From Pandoraea fibrosis (lineage in GTDB: Bacteria > Pseudomonadota > Gammaproteobacteria > Burkholderiales > Burkholderiaceae), in the NCBI RefSeq assembly GCF_000807775.2, contig NZ_CP047385.1, forward strand, positions 4,278,001 to 4,342,000: a DNA stretch of 64,000 nt, in the 5' to 3' direction. The notes under the pieces were generated by a model that saw only the letters and a program-made list of their open reading frames with translations, made no database searches and was not told the origin of the DNA. A program made the position numbers and the translations under genes. This document shows, in pieces, positions 27,204 through 35,964 of the stretch (position 1 is the stretch's first letter; every line of letters begins with the position of its first letter).

Positions 27204-27364
27204 CGCGTGTCTCCTCCCGCACGAAGCGGGACACAGGCGCGCTCCGGCTCGTCGGCCGGAATCGCTATCGGCCCCCCAAGCATCCACTGCCCCCGATGCT
27301 GCGACAAGCTGTGTTTCGGCATGCCAGACATCGCCGATTGCGATGCTTGCGGCAGCGCTACGCA

Positions 27365-28288
27365 TCAGGCGTTACCCGCTGTTACGTTACGGGCGCACAA
27401 ATGGTCGACCAGCATGCGCGACGCGACCGGCAAAGCATCGTACCGGCGCACACATACGACCAGACGCCGCTGCGCCCACGGATCGGTGAGCGGCACAATG
27501 CGCAACGCCTCTCCGTCGGTGACCTGCGAATAGATGCCGACGGCTTCGCGCGGCGCAATCGCGAGTCCGAGGTTCGCGCGCACCATGCGGCACACGGCTT
27601 CGAAGGTCGAGACATGGATACGGAATTTGACCGTCTTGCCCTGCTCGGCGGCCAGGCGTCGCAGCACGGTATACATGGCGCTGTCCGGATGCACACCGAT
27701 CTGATCGAAATCGAGTGTCTCGATGAACGCGAGTTGCTCCGCACAGGCCAGCGGGTGTTCACGGTGCAGCACGGTCACAATCTGGTCGTGCCGGTAGGGA
27801 AAGACTTCGACGTCGCGGGTATCGACCGCGTCCCAGCAAATGCCGATGTCGGTCGCGCCATCGGCCACCCCCCGCACCACCTGCGCGCTGGTGTGCTCTT
27901 CGAGGTCGACCTTCACCCCTTCGTGGCGACGCAGGAACGCGCCGAGTTCATCGGGCAATGTTTCGACAATCGAGGAAACGTTGGCGAAGATGCGGATGTG
28001 ACCACGCACGCCGCTGGTGTACTCGGACAAATCGCCCTGCATCTTCTCGAGACTGCGCAGGACATTGCGCGCGTGGTGCAACAGGGCTTCGCCTGCCGGG
28101 GTGGCCCGCACGCCCCATTTGTGGCGCTGGAGAAGCGCCGATCCGACAAGGGATTCGAGGTCGTTGATGCGCTTGCTGACCGCCGAGGGCGCGATGAATT
28201 CGCGCTCGGCGGCGCGGGCAATGCTGCTCTCTTCGCAAACGGCGACGAACAGTCGCAGCGAGACAAGATCGATCCGCCATAGCGCCAT
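27365..28288 (-). CDS. LysR-family regulator of the CoA-transferase/aconitase cluster
   Basis: A 307-residue LTTR. The N-terminal helix-turn-helix contains SLRLFVAVCEESSIARAAE and APSAVSKRINDLESLVGSALL; the effector domain covers about 93-295 (IRIFANVSSIVETLPDEL onward). The ATG at 28288 has GGGAGATAGGC upstream; a longer in-frame version is rejected because homology starts at MALWRIDLVSLRLF. It is the first gene of a leftward, co-directional cluster and is 161 bp ahead of the binding-protein gene, the likely place of its target promoter. Confidence 0.9.
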   Translation of the reverse strand: MALWRIDLVSLRLFVAVCEESSIARAAEREFIAPSAVSKRINDLESLVGSALLQRHKWGVRATPAGEALLHHARNVLRSLEKMQGDLSEYTSGVRGHIRIFANVSSIVETLPDELGAFLRRHEGVKVDLEEHTSAQVVRGVADGATDIGICWDAVDTRDVEVFPYRHDQIVTVLHREHPLACAEQLAFIETLDFDQIGVHPDSAMYTVLRRLAAEQGKTVKFRIHVSTFEAVCRMVRANLGLAIAPREAVGIYSQVTDGEALRIVPLTDPWAQRRLVVCVRRYDALPVASRMLVDHLCARNVTAGNA

Positions 28289-28841
28289 GCCTATCTCCCG
28301 AAGGCACTGCATTGACAGCGATTTTGCGGCGCGTGTAGCAAAAACGCCACTCGCGACCACCCCTGACGACACCGGAAAACAACACCGAATCACCCATGAA
28401 CGCTCGTGAACCATCATGAATGACTGTCGGCGAACGCAAAATCCGGGAAAACGGTGGTTCGACGACTCAGAGGGAGAACGGTCAGGCGCCGAATGACACG
28501 AATCTGACTTCAAGCCGACAGGTTACACGCTGCCATCGGACGTCGGGCGTCCGTTTCAAGTGCCTGCGCCGGTCCCTCCCAGGACAACCGCTAGCGTATC
28601 GCTCCCGCCAGCAGAACGGCATTCCAGCCACCGTCCGCCGTGTCGAACGATACCTCGGGCGATGGTGCCGACGCCAAGGCCATGAACAGCCAACATTTGC
28701 AAATGACGATCGCAATCATTTTGTTGCCGCTCAGTCATCCCGGTTTCGTTGCCGGGTCTGTTTTGACTATAGTGCGGCGCTATCGGGGCGGCAACCATCA
28801 ACCCCTTCAAGAGACAACGCCATTGACAAAACTGTCGCGTT
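28289..28841. other. Gene-free stretch with Fur-box-like palindrome
   Basis: I see no convincing gene in these 553 bp. The left end must carry the promoter of the lysR gene at 28288. At 28700-28720 AAATGA and TCATTT flank nine bases as a perfect inverted repeat that matches the 19-bp Fur consensus at about 10 of 19 positions by my hand alignment. A TATAGT hexamer lies near 28767 on the plus strand. A small regulatory RNA cannot be excluded. Confidence 0.4.
28700..28720. promoter_or_regulatory. Possible Fur box
   Basis: The palindrome AAATGA-N9-TCATTT stands about 120 bp beyond the 3' end of an Fe(III)-type permease gene, in a stretch with no gene start close by. The match to Fur is moderate and hand-scored; chance is possible. 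Confidence 0.3.
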
Positions 28842-30662
28842 TCAGGCACGTCGAGCCATGGCGCGCGCCAGTACGAGCACCGGCAGCAGCCCCACCAGCA
28901 CCAGCGTCAGGGCAGGCACCGCGGCCTCGGCGAGGCGCTCGTCGGCGGCGAGATGGCTGGTGACGACCGCCAGCGTATCCATATTGAAGGGCCGCAGGGC
29001 AAGCGTCGCCGGCAGTTCTTTCATGACATCGACGAATACAAGCAGCGCGGCGCTCAGCACGCTGCCGCGCAGCAGCGGCAGATGCACCCGGCGCAGCATC
29101 GACCAGCCCCCCACACCAAGACTGCGCGCGCTGGCGTCGAGATTCGGGGCGATGCGTCCGAAGCCGGCGTCCACACTTTGCAATGCCGCCGGCAGGAATC
29201 GCACGACATAGGCATAGATCAGCACACCTCCGGTCCCGGCGAGCACCAGCCCCTTGGCGCCGAATGCGCTGCCAAGCCAGCTATCGAGAGACAGCACAGG
29301 GGTGAGAATGCCCAGCGCGATGACCGCACCCGGGATGGCATAGCCGACACCGACCAGCCGCACGGCGATGCGCGTCACGCGCCCTGGCGCCAGTCGCTGT
29401 GCATAACCCAGCACGATCGCGAAGGCACTCGCGACCAGCGCCGCCACGCCCGCCAGACGCACGGTGTTGTACACCCATTCCCCGTAGCGGGGCCAGGGCA
29501 CCTGATCCAGCTCCGAAACGGCGAGTCGCAGCATGATCAGTACGGGCAGCACAAAGCCGACGACGAGCGGCAATGCACACGCGAGCGTGGCCCATGCCGC
29601 CCTTGCACCATGCAGTCGGGTTCGGCGCGAGGTCGTCGGGGCGCGTCCGGGCGCGCCGTAGTACCGCAGTCGCGCGCGGCTGCGCGCTTCGGCAATCAGC
29701 AGAACGAGCACAGTGAACAGCAAACATGCGGAGAGTTGCGCGGCGGCCACCCGGTCGCCCATCGACAACCATGCACGGTAGATGCCGGTCGTGAATGTCG
29801 GCACCCCGAAGTAGGCGACCGCCCCATAATCGGCCAGCGTCTCCATGAGAACGAGCGCCACGCCCGCGACCAGCGCCGGACGCGCCAGCGGCAAGGCCAC
29901 GCGCACGAACGCCTGCAAGGGCGTGCACCCGAGCGTGCGCGCGGCCTCGAAGACGCGCTGGCTGTGCTCCAGAAATGCCGTGCGCGCCAATAAATAGACG
30001 TAGGGATAAAAGGCCCCGGCGAACACCCACGCCGCGCCGTACCACGAGCGCACCTCGGGAAACCACGTCACACGCTCGACCGCCAGCAGCTTGCGCAGTG
30101 CGCTCTGGACCGGCCCGGCGAACTGAAGGAAGTCGGTATAGGCGTAGGCCGTCACGTAGGCGGGCATCGCGAGCGGCAGGATCAGCGCCCACTCGAGCAG
30201 GCGTCGCCCGGGAAACGCATAGTGCACGACCAGCCAGGCGCTCGCCACCCCGGCAACGAGTACGCCGACGCTCACCGCCAGCGAGATACGCAGCGAGTTG
30301 AGGGCATATTCGGGCAGCACCGTGTCGAGCATATGGGCGAGGACGGCACGCGTGTCCGCGTCTCCGGCGCCCAGCGCCGCCACGATACCGAACATCGGCA
30401 CGAGCACGATCAGTGCCGGGATCCACGCCACCAGCCGCCACGCCCCCACCCCGGAGAGACGGCCCCTGCCACCGCCTCGGGCACGTCTGCGAGCGTCGCC
30501 GACTTCGCCGGCGAGGCCGGATGCGCGACCTGCGGGCAGCGTTTGCGTCGTCCCGGCCACGGCGGCGGACGTGATCAGGCCCTCGGCCGGATCGCTCGCC
30601 CCGGAGAACGCATCGAGGGAAACGGGATCAGTGGCGGCGCGTGACGGAGGCGTCGATGACAT
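28842..30662 (-). CDS. Fe(III)-type ABC transporter permease (FbpB/SfuB-like)
   Basis: A 606-residue permease with two fused six-helix BPD_transp_1 halves (about residues 75-330 and 350-600). Family-specific motifs are PLAMPAYVTAYAYTDFLQF and METLADYGAVAYFGVPTFTT followed by GIYRAWLSMGD, typical of ferric-iron importers. The EAA loops LGCTPLQAFVRVALPLARPA and LGVGGWSMLRRVHLPLLRG contact the ATPase. The N-terminal 60 residues are cytoplasmic and low in complexity. The start at 30662 is an ATG 6 bp inside a possible TTG start. It diverges from the ATPase gene; the binding-protein gene normally first in such operons is missing here. Confidence 0.88.
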   Translation of the reverse strand: MSSTPPSRAATDPVSLDAFSGASDPAEGLITSAAVAGTTQTLPAGRASGLAGEVGDARRRARGGGRGRLSGVGAWRLVAWIPALIVLVPMFGIVAALGAGDADTRAVLAHMLDTVLPEYALNSLRISLAVSVGVLVAGVASAWLVVHYAFPGRRLLEWALILPLAMPAYVTAYAYTDFLQFAGPVQSALRKLLAVERVTWFPEVRSWYGAAWVFAGAFYPYVYLLARTAFLEHSQRVFEAARTLGCTPLQAFVRVALPLARPALVAGVALVLMETLADYGAVAYFGVPTFTTGIYRAWLSMGDRVAAAQLSACLLFTVLVLLIAEARSRARLRYYGAPGRAPTTSRRTRLHGARAAWATLACALPLVVGFVLPVLIMLRLAVSELDQVPWPRYGEWVYNTVRLAGVAALVASAFAIVLGYAQRLAPGRVTRIAVRLVGVGYAIPGAVIALGILTPVLSLDSWLGSAFGAKGLVLAGTGGVLIYAYVVRFLPAALQSVDAGFGRIAPNLDASARSLGVGGWSMLRRVHLPLLRGSVLSAALLVFVDVMKELPATLALRPFNMDTLAVVTSHLAADERLAEAAVPALTLVLVGLLPVLVLARAMARRA

Positions 30663-30958
30663 TGGCAAATCGTGGCGGGTAGCGGTGAATGAGTGGGCGA
30701 ACCAGCGAATCGGGCGGCTGAGAACACGTCGGTGACGGCAGGTGGCCGTGCGCCTGACGTCGTCGCAGGGAACCGGCAGACATTCACCGGTCTAAAACGT
30801 TGTAAATTATACGCATTCGCGATTGGGACTCTGACGCGGCCGGTCGCAGAAAGTGCCCGGTTACCGGGCAAAGCCACCGATACGCTTGCGTCGATCCGAT
30901 GTTTCACCCCGTTTTCGTTGATGCGCCAGCGTCGACACACCCCACGCCACCCACGCCG
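30663..30958. promoter_or_regulatory. Divergent promoter region of the iron-type transporter genes
   Basis: This is a shared 296-bp upstream region for the permease (left) and ATPase (right). On the minus strand TATAAT occurs at 30806-30811 in an otherwise rare AT-rich patch, a good -10 candidate for the permease gene, though its -35 is poor. I find no strong Fur box here. Confidence 0.4.
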
Positions 30959-32068
30959 ATGCCCCTGCCTTATCTGCTGCTCGACCACATCTCCGTGAAT
31001 TACGACACCGCCGGCCACGTCCACACGGCCGTTCGCGACCTGTCGCTATCGCTCGCACGCGGCGAGATCGGCTGCCTGCTCGGTCCGTCCGGCTGCGGCA
31101 AGACGACGGTGCTGCGTGCCGTGTGCGGTTTCGAGCCACTGGCAGGCGGTCGTATCGTGCTCGACGCGCACGAAGTCGCCAACGCGCAGTTGAACGAACC
31201 GCCGGAGCGTCGTCACGTTGGCGTGGTGTTTCAGGACTACGCGTTGTTCCCGCATCTGAACGTCGCCCAGAACATCGGGTTCGGCCTCGGGCGCATGGGG
31301 CGTACGGAGCGTCAGGAGCGGGTGGCGACGCTTGCCGAACGTGTCGGTCTGGCAGGCGCATTGCGCAAGTATCCGCACGAACTCTCCGGCGGTCAGCAGC
31401 AGCGCGTGGCGCTGGCCCGTGCGCTGGCCCCCTCGCCCGCCCTGTTGTTGCTCGATGAGCCGTTCTCGAATCTCGACCTCGATTTGCGCGAACGGCTCGC
31501 CGTGGAGGTGCGCGAAATCATCAAGGCGAGCGGCGCGACGGCGATTCTCGTCACGCACGATCAGCATGAAGCCTTCGCAATGGCCGATCGCATCGGCGTG
31601 ATGCATGCGGGCGCGATTGCCCAGTGGTCGCCCGCGCGGGAGTTGTGGCGCGCGCCCGCCAACCGGGTGGTCGCCGACTTCATTGGACGCGGTGCGCTGA
31701 TTCCGGGCACGTTCCGAGGAAACGCCGACGGCGGTGGCATCTCGCTCGAACTCGGGGAGCTTGCCGTCTCGCCGGCATTGGCAGACAAATTGCTGCGCGC
31801 CGCCGCGAAAGACGCCTATCCGGTGAACGTCGACGTGCTCCTGCGTGCCGACGACATTGCACATGACCCCGCCAGCCCATTTGAAGCCACGCTTGTGCGG
31901 CGGGCGTTCCGGGGCGCGGACCAGCTTTACACGCTGCGTCTGGCATCGGGTCAGGAGGTCATCGCACGCGTTGACGGCGAGCTCACGCACGAGGCGGGCG
32001 AACGCGTGGGGCTGCGCCTGACAGTGCGGCATCCGGTAGCGTTCGCGGCCAGTTCCGCCCCGGTCTGA
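30959..32068 (+). CDS. Fe(III)-type ABC transporter ATPase (FbpC-like)
   Basis: A 369-residue importer ATPase. It has Walker [11 protein letters not shown]-loop [14 protein letters not shown], signature [15 protein letters not shown], Walker [13 protein letters not shown] and switch His in [21 protein letters not shown]-terminal TOBE-like regulatory part (about 240-369) is present. The Q-loop and signature match FbpC/PotA-type ATPases; with the divergent FbpB-like permease it suggests ferric iron uptake. The ATG at 30959 ([13 protein letters not shown]) fits homology; an ATG 60 bp upstream would add a Pro-rich tail, and neither has a clear Shine-Dalgarno. Confidence 0.88.
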   Translation: MPLPYLLLDHISVNYDTAGHVHTAVRDLSLSLARGEIGCLLGPSGCGKTTVLRAVCGFEPLAGGRIVLDAHEVANAQLNEPPERRHVGVVFQDYALFPHLNVAQNIGFGLGRMGRTERQERVATLAERVGLAGALRKYPHELSGGQQQRVALARALAPSPALLLLDEPFSNLDLDLRERLAVEVREIIKASGATAILVTHDQHEAFAMADRIGVMHAGAIAQWSPARELWRAPANRVVADFIGRGALIPGTFRGNADGGGISLELGELAVSPALADKLLRAAAKDAYPVNVDVLLRADDIAHDPASPFEATLVRRAFRGADQLYTLRLASGQEVIARVDGELTHEAGERVGLRLTVRHPVAFAASSAPV

Positions 32069-32127
32069 CGCACCGGCAGCGCACCGTCACTCAGAGGCTG
32101 GTAAAATCCGGCAAAACGGATGGGCCT

Positions 32128-32922
32128 ATGAAACAGTACCTCGACTTCATGCGCCATGTACTCGAACATGGCACAGACAAGACCGACCGCACGGGCACGG
32201 GCACGCGCTCGGTGTTCGGCTATCAGATGCGCTTCGACCTGCAGGAAGGATTCCCGCTCGTCACGACGAAGAAAGTGCATATCAAGTCCATCGTGCATGA
32301 ACTCCTGTGGTTTCTGCAGGGCAGCACGAACGTGGGCTATCTGCAGGAAAACGGCGTGTCCATCTGGAACGAATGGGCCGATGCCGACGGTGAACTCGGT
32401 CCGGTCTACGGCGCCCAATGGCGCTCGTGGCCGACGCCCGACGGCGGTCACATCGACCAGATCACGCAACTCGTCGACCAGATTCGCACCACACCGGATT
32501 CGCGCCGTCTGATCGTCTCCGCATGGAACGTGGGCGAGATCCCGCGCATGGCGCTGCCGCCGTGCCACGCGTTCTTCCAGTTCTATGTGGCCGACGGCAA
32601 GCTGTCGTGCCAGCTTTATCAGCGCAGCGCGGATATCTTCCTCGGCGTGCCGTTCAATATCGCGAGCTATGCACTGCTCACGCACATGATGGCGCAGCAG
32701 ACCGGGCTGGATGTCGGTGACTTCGTGTGGACAGGCGGCGACTGCCATCTGTACAACAACCATCTGGAACAGGTCGCCACGCAACTCGAGCGCGAGCCGT
32801 TCCCGCTGCCAAAGCTCGAAATCGTGCGCAAGCCCGATTCGATTTTCGATTACCGTTTCGAAGACTTCCAGATCGTCGGGTACGAAGCGCATCCGCATAT
32901 CAAGGCACCGGTGGCCGTATGA
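32128..32922 (+). CDS. thyA: Thymidylate synthase
   Basis: A 264-residue classical ThyA that methylates dUMP to dTMP with methylenetetrahydrofolate. The catalytic Cys is in [14 protein letters not shown] (about Cys146), with substrate-binding RRLIVSAWN and [18 protein letters not shown] present. The length equals the E. coli enzyme. TAAAAT at 32102-32107 is a -10 candidate. The stop overlaps the folA start by 4 bp, which makes the two translationally coupled; folA regenerates tetrahydrofolate from the dihydrofolate that ThyA releases. Confidence 0.98.
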   Translation: MKQYLDFMRHVLEHGTDKTDRTGTGTRSVFGYQMRFDLQEGFPLVTTKKVHIKSIVHELLWFLQGSTNVGYLQENGVSIWNEWADADGELGPVYGAQWRSWPTPDGGHIDQITQLVDQIRTTPDSRRLIVSAWNVGEIPRMALPPCHAFFQFYVADGKLSCQLYQRSADIFLGVPFNIASYALLTHMMAQQTGLDVGDFVWTGGDCHLYNNHLEQVATQLEREPFPLPKLEIVRKPDSIFDYRFEDFQIVGYEAHPHIKAPVAV

Positions 32923-33407
32923 CGACGCTGACACTGGTCGTCGCCCGCGCCAAGAACGGCGTGATCGGGCGCGACAATCAATTGCCGTGGCGTTTGCCGG
33001 AAGATCTTGCCCACTTCAAACGCACCACACTCGGCAAGCCGGTCGTGATGGGACGCAAGACCTATGACTCGATCGGCCGACCGCTGCCGGGACGCCGCAA
33101 CATCGTGGTGTCGCGCAATCCGGATCTGAAGATCGACGGTTGTGACGTCGCCGGCTCACTCGTCGATGCGATGCGGCTGTGCGTTGGAGTGGAGGAAATT
33201 TGTCTGATTGGCGGCGCGCAGTTGTACGCCGAAGCGCTGGCGAGCGCCGACAAGGTGATCGTCACGGAAATCGCGAAAGCCTTCGAGGGCGACGCGCATT
33301 TCCCCGATCTGCCCGCCGCGCAGTGGCGAGAGACGGCCCGCGAGACGCATCACTCACCCGCGCCGAACGACTTCGACTACGCGTTCGTGACCTACGAGCG
33401 CGTTTGA
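32919..33407 (+). CDS. folA: Dihydrofolate reductase
   Basis: A 162-residue DHFR, NADPH-dependent. Motifs seen are [28 protein letters not shown] (split: active-site Asp in LPEDL), [19 protein letters not shown] and [16 protein letters not shown]. The ATG overlaps the thyA stop as ATGA. Its last 54 bp overlap the 3' end of the convergent diguanylate cyclase gene, an unusual tail-to-tail overlap. Confidence 0.97.
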   Translation: MTTLTLVVARAKNGVIGRDNQLPWRLPEDLAHFKRTTLGKPVVMGRKTYDSIGRPLPGRRNIVVSRNPDLKIDGCDVAGSLVDAMRLCVGVEEICLIGGAQLYAEALASADKVIVTEIAKAFEGDAHFPDLPAAQWRETARETHHSPAPNDFDYAFVTYERV

Positions 33408-34811
33408 TTCGCTGCCCTCCCCACCGCCCTGCGGTGGCGTTTCCACGGACACATACACCCGGTCACGGCCAAGGCGTTTGGCCGTGTACAACGCCTCGTC
33501 GGCCAGCGCGATCAACCGTTCCGGCGTATCCGTGGCATCCCCCTGCCGGGGAACGTGTGTCGCACACCCCACGCTGACCGTGACAACGCCGAGGGGCCCC
33601 GGTGCGGGCTTCGCCAGCGCCCGGACACTCTCCGTCACGCGCGTTGCGACGAATTGCGCGCCGTTCACGCCGGTGTCCGGCAACACGATCACGAACTCTT
33701 CCCCACCGTAACGCGCCACGATATCCACCGGCCGATGCGTCGCCCGCATGATGGCAAGCGCCACATGCTCAAGGCACTCGTCACCCACCGGGTGGCCATA
33801 CTGGTCGTTGTAACGTTTGAAGTTGTCTACGTCGACCATCAGCAGCGATAGCGGCTGCCCCGAGCGACGTGCCTGCTCAAAGTCGCGCGGAAACCGGTCG
33901 TTGAAGTAACGGCGATTGAAAATACCGGTGAGCGCGTCGCGGTTGCTGTATTCGATCAGTCGCAGGTGCGCCCGGGTAAGCTCCCGGTACAGACGCGTCA
34001 CTTCCCATACCAACACGCAAACCAGCAACCCCGGCGCCGACATACTGAACAGTCGCGCCAGATACCAGCCCAGCGAGAACCGCACGGTACTCATCAGACT
34101 GAGCATGGTGTCCGTCACGCACGCTAGGACAGCCAACGCCATCCACAGATCGAGCACGGTGCGCAGACGGCCGATCGTGAGCACCGCCCCCAGCGCAACG
34201 AGATTCACCACGAGCAACACCATGCCCGCCCCCCGTGCGGAGAAATCACCCGGTGCAGTGGCCGGCGACAGCGCCGGCGGCAACTGCACCGCCAGTACCG
34301 TCATGCAGAGCAACACCCCCACAATCAAGGGCAGGCCGACGAATCCCCATAGCGCGCGCGCCGTCGGCGGCATTTGCGTCACGGATTGCGGCGCGAAAAT
34401 GCGCCGGGAGATCATGGCGGCGAGCACCAACACCGGAAATCCGGCGTGCCAGATCGCCCAGATCCAGCCGGATGTCGTGGGAAACGCACCGAATAACCCC
34501 TGCGGTGAGAACAAGCCCGGGTACGTTAACAATTGCATCGCAACCGTCAACGCCGTAAAGGCATAGGCCCCTGAGAGCCATCCGAACACCGGCAAACGGC
34601 TCACCTGAAACTGCGCCGCCAGCAGGAACGACGCGATCGCCGCCGTGGTGAACACCGTCAACCCACACATGGGCAGGAAGGGGGCAACCGCAGGCAACAC
34701 CGTCGTTGCCTGCGGTGCCGCCAATGTCAGAGCGGCAAGGATCGCAATCGCCAGACAGCCGGCAAATGCCCGCTGCCCTCGCGATGCCCGCGCCATCAAA
34801 AAACCGTCCAT
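33354..34811 (-). CDS. Membrane diguanylate cyclase (MASE-type sensor + GGDEF)
   Basis: A 485-residue c-di-GMP synthase. The N-terminal half (about residues 15-270) has eight or so membrane helices resembling a MASE4-type sensor. The GGDEF domain (about 285-455) has [15 protein letters not shown], the active motif GGEEF (369-373) and an inhibitory-site RxxD (RPVD, 360-363) five residues before it, so it should be active and feedback-inhibited. The ATG at 34811 has AAAGGG upstream; a longer in-frame start through the inverted repeat at 35038 is rejected. The gene converges on folA with a 54-bp overlap, so the last ~18 codons lie antisense to folA. Confidence 0.9.
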   Translation of the reverse strand: MDGFLMARASRGQRAFAGCLAIAILAALTLAAPQATTVLPAVAPFLPMCGLTVFTTAAIASFLLAAQFQVSRLPVFGWLSGAYAFTALTVAMQLLTYPGLFSPQGLFGAFPTTSGWIWAIWHAGFPVLVLAAMISRRIFAPQSVTQMPPTARALWGFVGLPLIVGVLLCMTVLAVQLPPALSPATAPGDFSARGAGMVLLVVNLVALGAVLTIGRLRTVLDLWMALAVLACVTDTMLSLMSTVRFSLGWYLARLFSMSAPGLLVCVLVWEVTRLYRELTRAHLRLIEYSNRDALTGIFNRRYFNDRFPRDFEQARRSGQPLSLLMVDVDNFKRYNDQYGHPVGDECLEHVALAIMRATHRPVDIVARYGGEEFVIVLPDTGVNGAQFVATRVTESVRALAKPAPGPLGVVTVSVGCATHVPRQGDATDTPERLIALADEALYTAKRLGRDRVYVSVETPPQGGGEGSESNALVGHERVVEVVRRG

Positions 34812-35037
34812 GTCATCCCTTTCGGTTTTTGAAGTCTCTTGCGGACCTCTCTGTCTCCGGCCATTTCGACACGCCGTAGCCAATTTCCTGGAGCCAATTA
34901 ACCGCAGCATGCACCAATTCCCGCCCTCTGCCAATGTGCCTTCTCGCCCGCTTTCTTGTCCTCTCGTTGTTGCCTTGATTCCGGCCTTTATACTGACTTT
35001 TACGTCGGTTATCCCGAAACCTTTACACCTCCCCCCC

Positions 35038-35110
35038 AGACGGATCGGGGCCCCTTTCCGCCTCTCAGACATAAACCCAACTCGCTGCAGAAAGGGGCCC
35101 CGATCCGTCT
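35038..35110. repeat. Perfect 21-bp inverted repeat, 31-base loop
   Basis: The left arm (35038-35058) and right arm (35090-35110) are exact reverse complements over 21 bases; each contains the palindrome GGGGCCCC at its centre. No T tract follows on either strand, so it is not a standard terminator. It resembles a REP/MITE-like or recombination element. Confidence 0.85.
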
Positions 35111-35147
35111 CCGCCTACGCTCTCGGAATACCCCCCACCATGCAAAA

Positions 35148-35187
35148 CGGCGTCGACCAGTTATCGTCAGATAACCCGTCGACGCCG
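35148..35187 (-). terminator. Terminator of the liv operon
   Basis: CGGCGTCGAC (35148-35157) pairs with GTCGACGCCG (35178-35187); inside it GTTATC pairs with GATAAC around a GTCA loop. On the minus strand the stem is followed by TTTTGC. It lies 63 bp past the livF stop codon. Confidence 0.85.
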
Positions 35188-35204
35188 CATTCGTTACGTC
35201 TTCC

Positions 35205-35238
35205 GCCCCGGTTACCCCCTTACGGGGCCGGGCTTTTC
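35205..35238 (+). terminator. Rightward-oriented hairpin with T-rich tail
   Basis: GCCCCG (35205-35210) pairs with CGGGGC (35223-35228) and is followed by CGGGCTTTTC and more pyrimidines on the plus strand. It would stop rightward or antisense transcription heading into livF; no plus-strand gene precedes it. Confidence 0.5.
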
Positions 35239-35250
35239 TTTCTCTCGACG

Positions 35251-35964
35251 TCAACCGCCCAGGTACGCCTCCAGAACTCTCGGATTGCCCAGCAGGCTGC
35301 GTCCTGTGTCCTCCAACACGACCTTACCCGTTTCGAGCACGTAACCGTGTTGCGCGATTTTCAACGCCTGACGCACGTTCTGCTCCACCAGGAAAATCGT
35401 TAAACCGTCTGCGTTGATTTCCTTCAATGTGCTGAAAATGCCCTGCACAATGATCGGCGCCAAGCCCATCGACGGCTCATCCAGCAACAACAAACGCGGA
35501 CGCGCCATCAACGCGCGACCAATCGCCAGCATCTGCTGCTCACCGCCCGACAAATTGCCCGCCATCTGGTCAATTCGCTCCGCCAAGCGCGGGAAACGAT
35601 CGAGCACCTTGTCCAGATCCGGTTTCACGTTTTGCTTGTCTCTACGCGTGTAGGCACCCAGCTCGAGGTTTTCTCGGACCGACATCGTCGTGAGCGTGGC
35701 ACGGCCCTCTGCGACCTGTACCAGACCGCGCTGCACGATCTTGTTCGGCGCCAGACCACCGATCTCTTCGCCCTGGAAAAGAATCGAGCCAGCCTGCTTT
35801 TTGATCAGGCCCGACAGCGCCAGCAGCGTCGTCGATTTGCCCGCGCCATTGGCCCCCACAAGAGATGTGATCTCGTGCTCGCGCAACGAAAAATCGACGC
35901 CCTTCACCGCCTCGATATGCCCATAGGCCACTTTCAGGCCCTTCACTTCAAGCAACGCGCTCAT
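35251..35964 (-). CDS. livF: Branched-chain amino-acid ABC transporter ATPase LivF
   Basis: A 237-residue ATPase. It has Walker A GANGAGKSTT, signature LSGGEQQMLAIGRAL, Walker B LLLLDEPSMGLAP, the LivF-type MGLAPIIV continuation and the C-terminal VLEAYLGG. It energises import together with LivG. It is the last gene of livK-H-M-G-F and overlaps livG by 4 bp (ATGA), which implies translational coupling. Confidence 0.95.
   Translation of the reverse strand: MSALLEVKGLKVAYGHIEAVKGVDFSLREHEITSLVGANGAGKSTTLLALSGLIKKQAGSILFQGEEIGGLAPNKIVQRGLVQVAEGRATLTTMSVRENLELGAYTRRDKQNVKPDLDKVLDRFPRLAERIDQMAGNLSGGEQQMLAIGRALMARPRLLLLDEPSMGLAPIIVQGIFSTLKEINADGLTIFLVEQNVRQALKIAQHGYVLETGKVVLEDTGRSLLGNPRVLEAYLGG

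Larger units (their letters stand above)
34812..35250. other. Gene-free stretch rich in inverted repeats
   Basis: These 439 bp between the cyclase start and the end of livF hold no gene I can support. They carry the cyclase promoter, a perfect 21-bp inverted repeat (35038-35110), the hairpin terminator of the liv operon (35148-35187) and a second hairpin (35205-35238). Confidence 0.7.

Noticed and set aside
28556..28849. 97-codon minus-strand frame in the 553-bp gap
   Set aside because: No domain, overlaps the permease stop and the Fur-like palindrome, and lacks a good start signal.
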